From Bacteroidia bacterium (lineage in GTDB: Bacteria; Bacteroidota; Bacteroidia; 2-12-FULL-35-15): a stretch of DNA of 32,590 bases. The position numbers were made by a program, and so were the translations under genes. Of this stretch, positions 1 to 9,082 are shown piece by piece; the stretch's first letter is position 1, and each line of letters opens with the position of its first letter. The notes under the pieces are model-generated. The model searched no databases. It was not told where the DNA came from and was given only the letters and a program-made list of their open reading frames with translations. The stretch spans positions 1 through 32,590 of the forward strand of contig JAEUTU010000130.1 in the NCBI GenBank assembly GCA_016786925.1, written 5' to 3'.

Positions 1-984
1 TCTGGCTTTTGCACGTAATTCAAACACAGATAAACCCGGAGTATCATCAATGAAGAGTGGAGCTTCCGCTAATTTTTGAATTTTGGCATTTAACTGTTCA
101 AATTCATGATCGGCAAGACTTCCTTTCTTTAATTTTTCACCTGATAGTTCCGACTCACTGGAAATAAGACGGGTGACAAGCTGAAGGGAAGACATCTCTA
201 AAGAGAAAACAGCAACAGGTTTATTAAAATCTACAGCAGCGTTTCGGGCAACAGATAATACCAAAGCCGTTTTACCCATAGCAGGACGGGCAGCAAGGAT
301 AACAAGATCCGATTTTTGCCAGCCTGAAGTTAATCGGTCTAATGCTGTTAATCCAGAGGGAATTCCAGATAATCCATCTTTTTTATTTTTTGCAACTTCA
401 ATTTGTTCAATCGCTTTACGGATGAGGGTACTCATCTTATCGTAGTTCTTTTTGATATTTCCCTCTACGATAGAGAACAAGCTTTTTTCAGCTTTATCTA
501 AGAGATCAAAGACATCAGAGCTCTCTTCATACGCATCTTTAATTGTTTCAGTAGATGTTCTGATCAATTCGCGCTGAATGTATTTTTGTGCCACAATGCG
601 GGCATGAAACTCAGCATTAGCAGCCGATGCAACACGATTTGTAAGTTGAGTGATGTAATAAGCGCCACCCACCATTTCAAGTTCCCCTGTTTTTTTTAAT
701 TCTTGTGTTACAGTAAGGATATCAACCGGTTCGGAGCGAGTGAATAAGCGTTCGATAGCGCCAAAAATTCTGGAATTCGCATCTTTGTAAAAACTTTCTG
801 CTTTTAGGATATCAATCACATTGGTTAATGCATCTTTTTCGAGCATAAGTGCGCCCAATACAGCTTCTTCAAGTTCAACCGCTTGTGGTGGCATTTTGCC
901 AATGTCCATTAATTGCTGATTCGCACCTGCTTTTGTCAGGCGTTTTCTCGTATTTAGATCTGTTTTCGGAGTAAAATCGTTCAT
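1..984 (-). CDS. dnaB: Replicative DNA helicase DnaB, 5' part (cut by window edge)
   Basis: This is the hexameric replicative helicase that unwinds DNA ahead of the fork and recruits primase. The first 328 codons are visible; the family is about 500 residues, so the rest lies left of the window. The N-terminal helical domain includes PQAVELEEAVLGALM. A linker leads into the RecA-like ATPase domain. There the Walker A segment ARPAMGKTAL has its lysine at about residue 238, VFSLEMSSLQL follows, and the Walker B-like segment LFIDDTPGLS has aspartates at about 313-314. The ATG at 984 is chosen because the DnaB N-terminus aligns there and an exact TAAATTTG promoter box lies 4 bp before it. The gene is divergent from the lipoprotein at 1205. 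No intein or frameshift appears in the visible part. Confidence 0.95.
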   Translation of the reverse strand, partial: MNDFTPKTDLNTRKRLTKAGANQQLMDIGKMPPQAVELEEAVLGALMLEKDALTNVIDILKAESFYKDANSRIFGAIERLFTRSEPVDILTVTQELKKTGELEMVGGAYYITQLTNRVASAANAEFHARIVAQKYIQRELIRTSTETIKDAYEESSDVFDLLDKAEKSLFSIVEGNIKKNYDKMSTLIRKAIEQIEVAKNKKDGLSGIPSGLTALDRLTSGWQKSDLVILAARPAMGKTALVLSVARNAAVDFNKPVAVFSLEMSSLQLVTRLISSESELSGEKLKKGSLADHEFEQLNAKIQKLAEAPLFIDDTPGLSVFELRAKAR

Positions 985-988
985 GATT

Positions 989-996
989 CAAATTTA
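989..996 (-). promoter_or_regulatory. Candidate -7 promoter box of dnaB
   Basis: On the minus strand this reads TAAATTTG, an exact match to the Bacteroidota -7 consensus TAnnTTTG. It ends 4 bp before the dnaB ATG, so a transcript from it would have almost no leader. No clear TTTG -33 element is visible at the usual 19-bp spacing. Confidence 0.45.
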
Positions 997-1192
997 CCAA
1001 AAAATAACGCTGAATGTCTGTTTTTAATTGTTTCAACAGTTCATGAACAGGTTATTAACAAGCATTTTCGTCAATGTTTTTTTGAGTTGAAAAAGGCAAC
1101 ATGCTGTTTCTCAAAATTATCTGTATCAAAAGAAAGAGCAAAAGTCCCGGCTTCTTGTACGATTTTGATTTTAAAAAGTTGGTAATTTTAAC

Positions 1193-1200
1193 TAACTTTA
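1193..1200 (+). promoter_or_regulatory. Candidate -7 promoter box of the lipoprotein at 1205
   Basis: TAACTTTA matches TAnnTTTG at 7 of 8 relevant positions and ends 4 bp before the ATG. In AT-rich DNA a match of this quality can arise by chance, so support is weak alone. Its position mirrors the divergent dnaB box. Confidence 0.3.
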
Positions 1201-1204
1201 TAAA

Positions 1205-2509
1205 ATGAGATCGATCAGATTAGGTGTTATTGTTTTTTCGCTGCTACTGAGTATTCTAAATTCGTGTAAAAAGGATGAGGATACAGAGCCGCCTCGTATT
1301 TCAATCTCTTCTCCTTACGAAAATGCAGTCTATAATGTTTTTGATGTTGTTTCAGTGCAGGCTTCAGTAAGTGATAATAAGCAATTAGAATCTGTTAGTG
1401 TTGGTCTGTTGGACGCTCAAATGAATGTTGCCTATATTTCTGTTCCTGCAACATTTACAACTCCTTCAACTAGTATAAATGTAAGTTATTATTTAGATGA
1501 TATACATTTAGAGTCGGGAATCTATTACATTAAAGTAACAGCGAATGATGGTGAAAATAGCATAAATGCCTATAAGAAGATACAGATCAATGCTGTTCCA
1601 AGGGCTTTAAAAAAAGTTTTTTTAGTTACTCAACCTGGCAGTATCCAAACAAATATATCTTACATCGATAGCACTTTTTCAAGTATTATTCCTTATCAAT
1701 CTTTTTCAGGAGATCACATTGGCTCATCTGCAAGCAGCTATTTTCAGCAAATGTATAGTTGTGGTAATTATACAGGTGCATTTCGTTCTATTGATCTAAG
1801 TAATAATGCTGTTAAATTCACTGTGCCTTGTGTTCAATCTGCTTATCCCTATTTTACAGGTTATTTAGGATTAGAAAAAACAGTTTATGCATCTTTTTAT
1901 TCAGGCATTGTAAGAGGGTATGATCACAATGGAAATATTGTTTATAGTGCGGCAGCTAATTCCGGATATTATATTCAGAACTTTGCTTTTAGTGGAGGTT
2001 ATTTATTAGCCGAACAAGTAGATCAGCAAACAGCTGCTAGAGTATTAACCAGTCATCAAACAACAGGAGTAGGTTATCAGCAAGTGAGTTTGACGCAAGA
2101 TGTGGTTTCTTTTTGTGAAAAGGACAATGAGAACGTGTTTGTGTTTGGCAATGTTTCCGGTCAGGCAACGATACAGTTGTTTGACAGGAATGCCAATAAT
2201 TTATGGAATCCTTATCCTTTTAGTTTGGCTACAGGGGCATTAATAAGTGCTGTAAAGATCGATTCGAATACATTCTTATTGGGTCATTCGAATGGTACTA
2301 TTTACAAATATAAATATCAGCCAAGCAGTGTGACAACCTATCTTTCCGGCTATACTGCCAAACAATTGATCTACGATGATCTGAACGATGAAGTATACAT
2401 TGTTGAAGATAATACATTGACCAGGGTGTATTATTCCTCAGGAGGTGTTCACAACTCTGTGAGTTCATCCGAAACAATATTAAGTGCCAGCTTGTTGTAC
2501 AATCGTTAA
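1205..2509 (+). CDS. Lipoprotein with Ig-like domain and probable beta-propeller
   Basis: I do not recognise a named family. The N-terminus MRSIRLGVIVFSLLLSILNS is a signal peptide followed by SCKKDED, a lipobox cysteine at about residue 21 typical of Bacteroidota lipoproteins. Residues 30-130 look like a Big/Ig-type beta-sandwich: they open with PPRISISSPYENAVYN and close with GIYYIKVTANDGENSINAYK. The remaining 300 residues are beta-rich with repeated aromatic and Gly-Tyr segments such as VRGYDHNGNIVYSA and IQLFDRNANNLWNP, which resembles a PQQ/WD-like beta-propeller, but no motif fixes this. It is probably anchored in the outer membrane or the periplasm. It is an independent unit between dnaB (divergent) and the phosphoesterase, and has no T9SS tail. 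Confidence 0.75.
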   Translation: MRSIRLGVIVFSLLLSILNSCKKDEDTEPPRISISSPYENAVYNVFDVVSVQASVSDNKQLESVSVGLLDAQMNVAYISVPATFTTPSTSINVSYYLDDIHLESGIYYIKVTANDGENSINAYKKIQINAVPRALKKVFLVTQPGSIQTNISYIDSTFSSIIPYQSFSGDHIGSSASSYFQQMYSCGNYTGAFRSIDLSNNAVKFTVPCVQSAYPYFTGYLGLEKTVYASFYSGIVRGYDHNGNIVYSAAANSGYYIQNFAFSGGYLLAEQVDQQTAARVLTSHQTTGVGYQQVSLTQDVVSFCEKDNENVFVFGNVSGQATIQLFDRNANNLWNPYPFSLATGALISAVKIDSNTFLLGHSNGTIYKYKYQPSSVTTYLSGYTAKQLIYDDLNDEVYIVEDNTLTRVYYSSGGVHNSVSSSETILSASLLYNR

Positions 2510-2557
2510 AAATTGTAAAAAAAGCGAAGGAAACTTTCGAATCAAAAAATGTTTCCA

Positions 2558-2565
2558 TAGTTTTG
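2558..2565 (+). promoter_or_regulatory. Candidate -7 promoter box of the metallophosphoesterase gene
   Basis: TAGTTTTG is an exact TAnnTTTG match 19 bp before the ATG at 2585. A TTTCG at 2535-2539 lies 18 bp upstream and could serve as a -33 element with one mismatch. Confidence 0.45.
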
Positions 2566-2584
2566 CGCTTATAAATTTAATTCT

Positions 2585-3856
2585 ATGCCCATAGCATTTC
2601 GTTTTTTAATTGTTGGTTTGATCTTATTGCTCATCGACTGGTATTTTTACCAATCGGTGATCGTTGTTATGAAAGGCGCTTCATTAAGTAAGCGTAATCT
2701 TGTTTTTTATATTTATTGGGGGATCACTCTATTTTCTGCACTTACACTTGTTTCTACTTTATTCATTCCTCTGGCAGATTGGCCTAAGTTTGTGAGGATA
2801 TATGTTTTTGCATTTGTGATCATGCTCTTGATCTCTAAATTGATCGGTTCTGTATTTATAGCATTGGATGACATTATTCGTTTATTCAGATGGATCGGCA
2901 GTTTTTTGATAAAGCCTGCACATGCTGATGCTGTTTCTGGAGAAGTTGTGAAGCATGGCATTTCCAGAATTGAATTTTTGAATAGAATAGCAATTGGTAT
3001 GGCTGCCTTACCTTTTGTTAGCTTTTTATATGGCATGGCAAAAGGAGCTTTCGATTATAAGATTCACCATGTGAAAATGGTGTTACCTAAGCTTCCAAGT
3101 TCATTTAATGGATTAAAGATCGTACAGATCTCGGACATACATTCAGGAAGTTTTGTTTCTACTTCTCCTTTGGAAAGCGCAGTTAAGATGATCAATGAGC
3201 AAAAGCCGGATGTTGTTTTTTTTACAGGCGACTTGGTGAATGACCGTTCTTCTGAGATGGAACCATTTATGAATGTTCTGAATAAGATCAATGCTCCTTA
3301 TGGAGTGTTCAGTACATTAGGGAATCACGATTATGGTGACTATGTGACCTGGGATAGTCAGGAAGCGAAGTTTAATAATTTAGAACAATTAAAAAAGGTT
3401 CATGCTGAATTGGGCTGGAAATTGTTGATGAACGAGCATGTAACATTAAAAAAAGGAGAAGAGGAGATTGCGGTTATCGGTATTGAAAACTGGGGGGATA
3501 AATTGCATTTCCCTAAGTATGGTGATATGGCCAAGGCTTATGCCGGTGCAGAGAAGTATCCAGTAAAACTATTATTATCTCACGATCCATCACATTGGAG
3601 CAATCAGGTGAAAAAAGAGTATAACGATATTGATGTTACATTCAGTGGTCATACGCATGGTTTTCAGTTTGGTATTGAGATCCCCGGCTTCAAATGGAGT
3701 CCATCGCAATATGTTTATAAGCAATGGGCCGGTCTTTATAAAGATCCAGTTACAGAGCAACATTTATATGTAAACAGAGGCTTGGGCTTTTTAGGTTATC
3801 CGGGTAGAGTAGGAATTATGCCAGAGATAACTGTCATGGAGCTTTACAACACTTAA
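2585..3856 (+). CDS. Membrane-anchored metallophosphoesterase (YkuE/YaeI-like)
   Basis: The N-terminal 155 residues carry about four hydrophobic segments (roughly 5-27, 40-63, 70-92, 132-153). The C-terminal 260 residues are a calcineurin-like dinuclear metal phosphoesterase. The metal ligands are all present in order: D184 and H186 in ISDIHSG, D216 in TGDLVND, N247 and H248 in LGNHDYG, and H356 and H358 in SGHTHGFQ. Relatives such as YkuE and YaeI hydrolyse phosphodiester or lipid pyrophosphate bonds at the membrane; the substrate here is unknown. The gene is convergent with the next one and their stop codons share the bases TTAA at 3853-3856. Confidence 0.9.
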   Translation: MPIAFRFLIVGLILLLIDWYFYQSVIVVMKGASLSKRNLVFYIYWGITLFSALTLVSTLFIPLADWPKFVRIYVFAFVIMLLISKLIGSVFIALDDIIRLFRWIGSFLIKPAHADAVSGEVVKHGISRIEFLNRIAIGMAALPFVSFLYGMAKGAFDYKIHHVKMVLPKLPSSFNGLKIVQISDIHSGSFVSTSPLESAVKMINEQKPDVVFFTGDLVNDRSSEMEPFMNVLNKINAPYGVFSTLGNHDYGDYVTWDSQEAKFNNLEQLKKVHAELGWKLLMNEHVTLKKGEEEIAVIGIENWGDKLHFPKYGDMAKAYAGAEKYPVKLLLSHDPSHWSNQVKKEYNDIDVTFSGHTHGFQFGIEIPGFKWSPSQYVYKQWAGLYKDPVTEQHLYVNRGLGFLGYPGRVGIMPEITVMELYNT

Positions 3857-5310
3857 GGTTGATATTCATAAGCTCCCAGATCAGGAATAGCTGTTCTTAA
3901 ATTATTCGAAAGGTCGAATGGAATAATGATGCTTGTAGATCCTGCATCAATAGCCGGTGAATTGATCAATATTCGATAATCATTTGCTCCTGCATCTTTG
4001 AACAGTGGATTCTGATTTTTTATGATATTGCTATAATGAGAAGATGTTGTTGTGTTTCTGGCAGTTTTTAATAAGCAATTTTCAAATTCATATTTGAAAA
4101 ATCCGGGACCTGCAAGTGTCGTAGAATCCATTCCAATTTCTTCCGAAATATTTCCGTAGATAATACAATTCCCAAAATAGCAACTGTCGAGCGGACGTAC
4201 AAGCAGTGTGCTTCCGCTTACATAATAATTATTCATTGCAATCACAGGTGTTTGGCGATCACTCGAATTCCAGAAGTTGGCGAAAGTGCAATGCTCAAAC
4301 TCATAATTGCCACCTAATGTAAGTGCAGCGTTGTAGAGTCCACAATTTGCATATACACAGTTACTACTCCAAATACGTGCACCTTGTCCATATAATGCCG
4401 CTATCTGCATATTACGAATAATAGTGTTCGTCAATTTTAGAGTAGGAGCTGTTAAAGAAGCTACTGTATCTACTTGGATACCAATGTTCGCATTTTTGAT
4501 CACAGCCCAATCGATCACATTATTTTTGCTAAGTGCCGAAAGCCATATCCCTCGCCATTGTCCCGGTAACTCTCTGTAGTCAGGTTCGAGGCGGTAGCCT
4601 TGGAATACTGGTTCGTTATTATGTGAACCGTTTACAACCAAACTACCATCTTTGTAAACAAACAGACAGGCATTGTTATAAAAATACATTTTTGTATTCG
4701 GCTGTACTGTTAGTTTACAAGCTGAATCTACAACAGCATATCCAAAAACTAAATACGGTTTATCATTAGGGAGAATAGTATCAAATCCGGCTCTGCCAAT
4801 GATCTTATAGTCGGGGAAACCGCTTGTAGGAAAACGATCCGGTTTGATCAAATAAACATCCTGTCCAATCGCTGTAAGCTTAATATCTTGTACATTACCA
4901 TTGGTTTCAAAGATCACAGAATCTTTTATCAGTAGGGGAGAGTTACTTCCTGTTGGATCAACAGTTACTTGAACAAAAACATAAAGACTATCACCCGCCA
5001 TGATTTCCACATCATTGATCACAGGATTGCTCGAAGTTGTGGATATTCCATCCACATTGATCCTGAATTGAGAATTAACGCCTGCACCCAAATAAATGCG
5101 GGAGATATTCATTGGCTGATCGTGATTATTATAAATTCTGAATTGTCGTGTTGTTGAACCTACCTGAGTAAATACAGTATCAAACAGAACACTGTCGGTC
5201 GAAAAATCCAGTTTAGCAGAGGAGTCTGTAAGTAACTCATCCTTTTTGCAGGAGCTGAACAATAACGTCAGTAGAATTACAATAGAAAGAATGTATTTGA
5301 TACTATTCAT
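3853..5310 (-). CDS. Lipoprotein with right-handed beta-helix domain
   Basis: MNSIKYILSIVILLTLLFSS followed by CKKDE is a lipoprotein signal with the acylated cysteine at about residue 21. Residues 35-150 look like a choice-of-anchor or Ig-like beta-sandwich (SVLFDTVFTQVGSTTRQFRI, then EIMAGDSLYVFVQV). The rest is a parallel beta-helix ladder with short strand repeats such as NVIDWAVIKNANIGIQV, LKLTNTIIRNMQIAAL and FEHCTFANFWNSS. It ends with AIDAGSTS...DLGAYEY, a closing motif common in this type of Bacteroidota surface protein. The fold suggests polysaccharide binding or adhesion, but no catalytic residues can be assigned. It lies downstream of the flavoprotein on the same strand with a 58-bp gap. 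Confidence 0.8.
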   Translation of the reverse strand: MNSIKYILSIVILLTLLFSSCKKDELLTDSSAKLDFSTDSVLFDTVFTQVGSTTRQFRIYNNHDQPMNISRIYLGAGVNSQFRINVDGISTTSSNPVINDVEIMAGDSLYVFVQVTVDPTGSNSPLLIKDSVIFETNGNVQDIKLTAIGQDVYLIKPDRFPTSGFPDYKIIGRAGFDTILPNDKPYLVFGYAVVDSACKLTVQPNTKMYFYNNACLFVYKDGSLVVNGSHNNEPVFQGYRLEPDYRELPGQWRGIWLSALSKNNVIDWAVIKNANIGIQVDTVASLTAPTLKLTNTIIRNMQIAALYGQGARIWSSNCVYANCGLYNAALTLGGNYEFEHCTFANFWNSSDRQTPVIAMNNYYVSGSTLLVRPLDSCYFGNCIIYGNISEEIGMDSTTLAGPGFFKYEFENCLLKTARNTTTSSHYSNIIKNQNPLFKDAGANDYRILINSPAIDAGSTSIIIPFDLSNNLRTAIPDLGAYEYQP

Positions 5311-5314
5311 TATG

Positions 5315-5322
5315 CGAATATA
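5315..5322 (-). promoter_or_regulatory. Candidate -7 promoter box of the beta-helix lipoprotein
   Basis: On the minus strand TATATTCG matches TAnnTTTG with one mismatch and ends 4 bp before the ATG. A TTTTG lies 15 bp further upstream (5342-5338), shorter than the usual 19-bp spacer. Confidence 0.3.
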
Positions 5323-5368
5323 CTATTTAAGCTTTTGCAAAACGAGAAAGCGTTTCAAATATTTTGTG

Positions 5369-6592
5369 TTAAGCAATATTTTGAGATACCACCCAGGCTG
5401 TACTCCAGGCATTTTGAAAGTTGAATCCGCCTGTGATCCCGTCCACATCAATTACTTCACCGGCAAAGAATAATCCCGGAATCAGTTTGCTTTCCATTTT
5501 GCTGAGATCGATCTCTTTTAATGCAATACCACCACAGGTTACAAATTCTTCTTTGAAGGTGGTTTTTCCTTGTACTTTGTACTCATCATTTAAAAGATGA
5601 TTCACTAGAACGTTTGCATTTTTCTTGGGCAGGTCGGCCCAACGCATTGTTTCAGGGATATTTGCTTTATGACATAGAAATTCCCATAATCTTTTGGGTA
5701 GTTCAAAGGGGCCATTGCTGACGATCGTTTTTGATGCATTCTCTTCCCGTTGATTATTAAATTCAATTCTAAGTTTTTCATCGGTATGTTTTGGAAGCCA
5801 ATTGACCAATGCTGAGAATTGATAATTCATTTCACTTAATTGGCGAGCTCCCCAGGCTGATGCTTTTAAAATAGCAGGGCCACTTAATCCCCAGTGAGTA
5901 ATGAGTAATGGTCCTTCTGTTTCCAGTTTGGTGCCGGCTATTTTTACTTTGGCTTGGGTAACAGAAACTCCCATTAACTCTGTTACAGGATTGTTGGGAA
6001 TATTGAATGTGAATAGAGATGGTACCGGTTTAATGGTGGTATGTCCCAATTTTTCGAGCCATTGATAGGCTGTTTCTTTTGCATTTCCGCCTGTTGCGAT
6101 CACTAATTTGTTACAGTCAAACCTGCCTCCACCATTCGCATGAAGTGTGAATGTGTTGTCATCGTTCTTTTCTATTCCGATAATATCAACACCCAGTTTT
6201 ATGTTTACATTGTATTTCTCTGCCTCTTTTAAAAGACATTGAACAATTGTTTCGGATGTATTGGAAACAGGGAACATGCGACCATCTTCTTCTGTTTTCA
6301 GTTCAACTCCCCGCTGTTTGAACCAGTTGATCGTATCGGTTGTGGTAAAGCGACTGAATACATTACGCAGTTCTTTCTCGCCTCTAGGGTAATGTTTCAC
6401 AAGGATGGAATTATCAAAGCAGGCATGTGTTACATTGCAACGACCACCTCCTGAAACACTCACTTTAGACAGTAATTTGTTTGATTTCTCAAGCAAAACA
6501 ACTTCGAGCTCAGGGTGTTGACAGGCAATGTTCACTGCGGCAAAAAAGCCGGCCGCTCCGCCTCCTATAACGATTATTTTCTCGGTATTCAT
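5369..6592 (-). CDS. HI0933/BaiN-family FAD-dependent flavoprotein
   Basis: This is a two-dinucleotide-binding-domain flavoprotein of the HI0933/YhiN family, often annotated as an NAD(P)/FAD-dependent oxidoreductase or aminoacetone oxidase family protein. The Rossmann glycine motif VIGGGAAGFFAA is at residues 8-19, the family signature SVSGGGRCNVTH near 47-58, a second loop ATGGNAKETAYQWLEKLGH near 165-185, and the C-terminal FAD contact FAGEVIDVDGITGGFNF near 375-392. At 407 residues it has normal length. The substrate is not known with confidence; BaiN of gut bacteria acts in bile-acid dehydroxylation, but that cannot be transferred here. It is divergent from the lipoprotein at 6656, with 63 bp between starts. 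Confidence 0.9.
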   Translation of the reverse strand: MNTEKIIVIGGGAAGFFAAVNIACQHPELEVVLLEKSNKLLSKVSVSGGGRCNVTHACFDNSILVKHYPRGEKELRNVFSRFTTTDTINWFKQRGVELKTEEDGRMFPVSNTSETIVQCLLKEAEKYNVNIKLGVDIIGIEKNDDNTFTLHANGGGRFDCNKLVIATGGNAKETAYQWLEKLGHTTIKPVPSLFTFNIPNNPVTELMGVSVTQAKVKIAGTKLETEGPLLITHWGLSGPAILKASAWGARQLSEMNYQFSALVNWLPKHTDEKLRIEFNNQREENASKTIVSNGPFELPKRLWEFLCHKANIPETMRWADLPKKNANVLVNHLLNDEYKVQGKTTFKEEFVTCGGIALKEIDLSKMESKLIPGLFFAGEVIDVDGITGGFNFQNAWSTAWVVSQNIA

Positions 6593-6655
6593 TCGACTGC
6601 AAGATTACAAAAAAATATTAAAAAGGATTTCTTAAATTTTGTACCTTTATGGAGA

Positions 6656-7399
6656 ATGAATAAAGTAATAAAAATAGCTTTGGGATTGATTTTCTCGTTG
6701 GTGTTTTTGTATTCCTGTAAAAAGGATGAGGCATCTGTTCCTGATTTTGGATATAATTTTTCTCCGGAACAAGTTGGGAAGTATATTGTTTATGATGTGG
6801 ATTCATTCTATTATAATGATTTTACTAATCAGGTAGATTCCTTCCAATTTCAGATAAAAGAAAAGCTCGAATCATTTTATTATGACAACGAGAATCGAAA
6901 GACGATGCGATTGGAGCGCTATATTAGATCTTTTAATGATACTGTTCCTTACGCTTCTTTACCTTGGATATTAAAGGATGTTTGGTCGGCCAATAAAACA
7001 ACCACCACATTTGAAAAGGTAGAAGAGAATGTCCGATTTGTAAAATTAGCTTTCCCTGTGAAAGAAGAACAAGTATGGGATGGGAACGCTCAGAACACCA
7101 TTGGAGGATGGGAATACAGCTATGAATTTATTGACCGCCCGAGAACAGTTGCAGGAATAACGTTTGATTCAGTATTACAAGTAACTCAAATAGACGATAA
7201 ATTATCGAATTTGATCAAGCATCAATATTATATTGAGTGGTATGCCCGGAATGTGGGAATGATCTATAAGAAAGTGATCGATGTAGAGTCACAACCCGGT
7301 AATCCAATTCCACCCAACTTTTTTCAAATACCAATTATGCAACGTGTTACATCCGGGATACAATACATAATGACTTATAATACATCCGGAGTAGAATAA
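6656..7399 (+). CDS. Hypothetical lipoprotein
   Basis: The start is placed at 6656 because MNKVIKIALGLIFSLVFLYS plus CKKDE gives a complete lipoprotein signal. Longer in-frame starts would run back through the promoter region and into the divergent gene. The mature part (about 225 residues) is mostly beta-strand with many aromatics (YIVYDVDSFYYNDFTNQ, GGWEYSYEFIDRPRTVAGI) and has no motif I recognise. It is the first gene of a compact unit: its stop is followed after 4 bp by the subtilase start. TACCTTTA at 6642-6649 is a possible weak -7 box. Confidence 0.8.
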   Translation: MNKVIKIALGLIFSLVFLYSCKKDEASVPDFGYNFSPEQVGKYIVYDVDSFYYNDFTNQVDSFQFQIKEKLESFYYDNENRKTMRLERYIRSFNDTVPYASLPWILKDVWSANKTTTTFEKVEENVRFVKLAFPVKEEQVWDGNAQNTIGGWEYSYEFIDRPRTVAGITFDSVLQVTQIDDKLSNLIKHQYYIEWYARNVGMIYKKVIDVESQPGNPIPPNFFQIPIMQRVTSGIQYIMTYNTSGVE

Positions 7400-7403
7400 T
7401 TTT

Positions 7404-9068
7404 ATGAGAACATTAATTACCATGATTAGCTTTTGTTTGTTAGGACAACTTGCAACTGCTCAAAATTCAAAAACATATTATTGGATCACATTCAAAGATA
7501 AGTCCGGCTCAGCCTACTCAGTTGATAAGCCGGAAGCCTTTTTGTCGAAACGAGCCATTGATCGCAGAACTAAACAGCATGTTTCTATTACAGAGCAAGA
7601 TTTGCCTGTTAACCGTTCGTATGTTGATCAAATTAAGGCATTAGGAGGTATTGTTGCCGGTACTTCTAAATGGTTCAATGCTATTTCTGTTAGTAATTTG
7701 GATGCAAATGATATTCAAATGATTGGAGCGCTTCCATTTGTAAAAAAAGTGCAGAAAATTGAGATGCAAAAAAGAAATGAGTTGGATGCAAAATTTAAGT
7801 TGGAAGAGAGATCATTCACATCAAGTACAAATTTATCGAACAAAGCAGGTGGTGTGTTTAACTATGGATTAGCTTATCTTCAATCGAATCAGATAGGTGC
7901 AGATTGTATGCATAACAATGGTTATACAGGTGCAGGAATGGTGATTGCTGTGCTAGATGCCGGTTTTTATAAAGCCGATTCATTACCAGCTTTCGATAGT
8001 TTAAGAACAAACGGACAAATATTGGGATGTCGTGATTTTGTTGTTGGTGATACAATGGTGTATGAGGACTATCCTCATGGTATGAATGTTTTGTCTTGCA
8101 TGGGAGGTTATTTACCCGGCAGTTTGGTAGGAACAGCTCCTAAATCCGATTATTGGTTAATACGTACTGAAGATGCCTGGTCGGAAAGTTTGCAAGAGGA
8201 GATCTTTTGGACAATAGGAGCAGAGTTTGCAGATAGTGTTGGAGCGGATATTATTAATTCGTCATTGGGTTATTCTGTTTTTGATAATACTGCCGACAAT
8301 CATACCTATGCAGATATGGATGGCAATACGACCATCATTACAAAGGCTGCAGATATTGCTGCAAGTAAAGGGATCTTTGTTACTACAAGTGCAGGAAATG
8401 CAGGTGGCCCACCTTGGTACAAGATCACTGCTCCTGCCGATGCCGATAGTGTTTTGACTGTTGGAGCAGTTGACTCTTTAGGTTTTATTACAGGTTTTAG
8501 TTCCAGAGGTTTGACTTTTGACGGTAGAATAAAGCCTGATGTGGTAGCACGTGGTCATAATGCGGCATTTGCTTCGGCATGGGGAGGAGTTCAGCAAGGG
8601 AATGGAACTTCTTTTTCGTCTCCTATAACTGCCGGAGCAGTGGCTTGTTTATGGCAAGCGAATCCAGGCAAGACCAATATGGAATTATTGTATGCAATTC
8701 AAGAAAGTGCGAATCAATTTAGCGCACCCGATTCAATCAGAGGATATGGTGTCCCAAATTTTTGTACAGCGAATACATTATTGACAGGTATTCAAGAAAA
8801 TCATACAGATGACCTTGGTTTGGAAGTATTTCCGAATCCATTCCACAATGATCTTACACTTTCATTTTATAATAAAGAGAAACAAAATGTTCGCTTAGTG
8901 ATGACAGATATTAGTGGCAGAGCTGTTTTTCAACAGGAATTTACGGCAATCTCTGATTCTAAAATTGTATTTACGATCCTGCCGGAACAAAAATTATCAG
9001 CAGGTGTTTATTTATTGAACGTTATTTTAAGAGATCAAACTCAAACCATTAAAATCATTAAAGAATAA
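7404..9068 (+). CDS. S8 subtilisin-like protease with T9SS sorting domain
   Basis: The order is signal peptide (MRTLITMISFCLLGQLATA), an N-terminal region resembling an inhibitor I9-type prodomain (about 22-120), a peptidase S8 domain (about 160-455) and a C-terminal type A T9SS sorting domain (about 470-554; VFPNPFHNDLTLSF to GVYLLNVILRDQTQTIKIIKE). The catalytic triad is visible as D185 in IAVLDAGFYK, H225 in YPHGMNV and S403 in GNGTSFSSP. The enzyme should be secreted through the outer membrane and attached to the surface or released after tail removal. It sits 14 bp before the S46 peptidase gene, so the two peptidases are probably co-expressed for extracellular and periplasmic protein breakdown. 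Confidence 0.93.
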   Translation: MRTLITMISFCLLGQLATAQNSKTYYWITFKDKSGSAYSVDKPEAFLSKRAIDRRTKQHVSITEQDLPVNRSYVDQIKALGGIVAGTSKWFNAISVSNLDANDIQMIGALPFVKKVQKIEMQKRNELDAKFKLEERSFTSSTNLSNKAGGVFNYGLAYLQSNQIGADCMHNNGYTGAGMVIAVLDAGFYKADSLPAFDSLRTNGQILGCRDFVVGDTMVYEDYPHGMNVLSCMGGYLPGSLVGTAPKSDYWLIRTEDAWSESLQEEIFWTIGAEFADSVGADIINSSLGYSVFDNTADNHTYADMDGNTTIITKAADIAASKGIFVTTSAGNAGGPPWYKITAPADADSVLTVGAVDSLGFITGFSSRGLTFDGRIKPDVVARGHNAAFASAWGGVQQGNGTSFSSPITAGAVACLWQANPGKTNMELLYAIQESANQFSAPDSIRGYGVPNFCTANTLLTGIQENHTDDLGLEVFPNPFHNDLTLSFYNKEKQNVRLVMTDISGRAVFQQEFTAISDSKIVFTILPEQKLSAGVYLLNVILRDQTQTIKIIKE

Positions 9069-9082
9069 AAAAATCATAATTT

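Noticed and set aside
6515..6655. Earlier start of the lipoprotein at 6656
   Set aside because: The added residues run antisense through the flavoprotein start and place the lipoprotein signal internally, which would abolish export.
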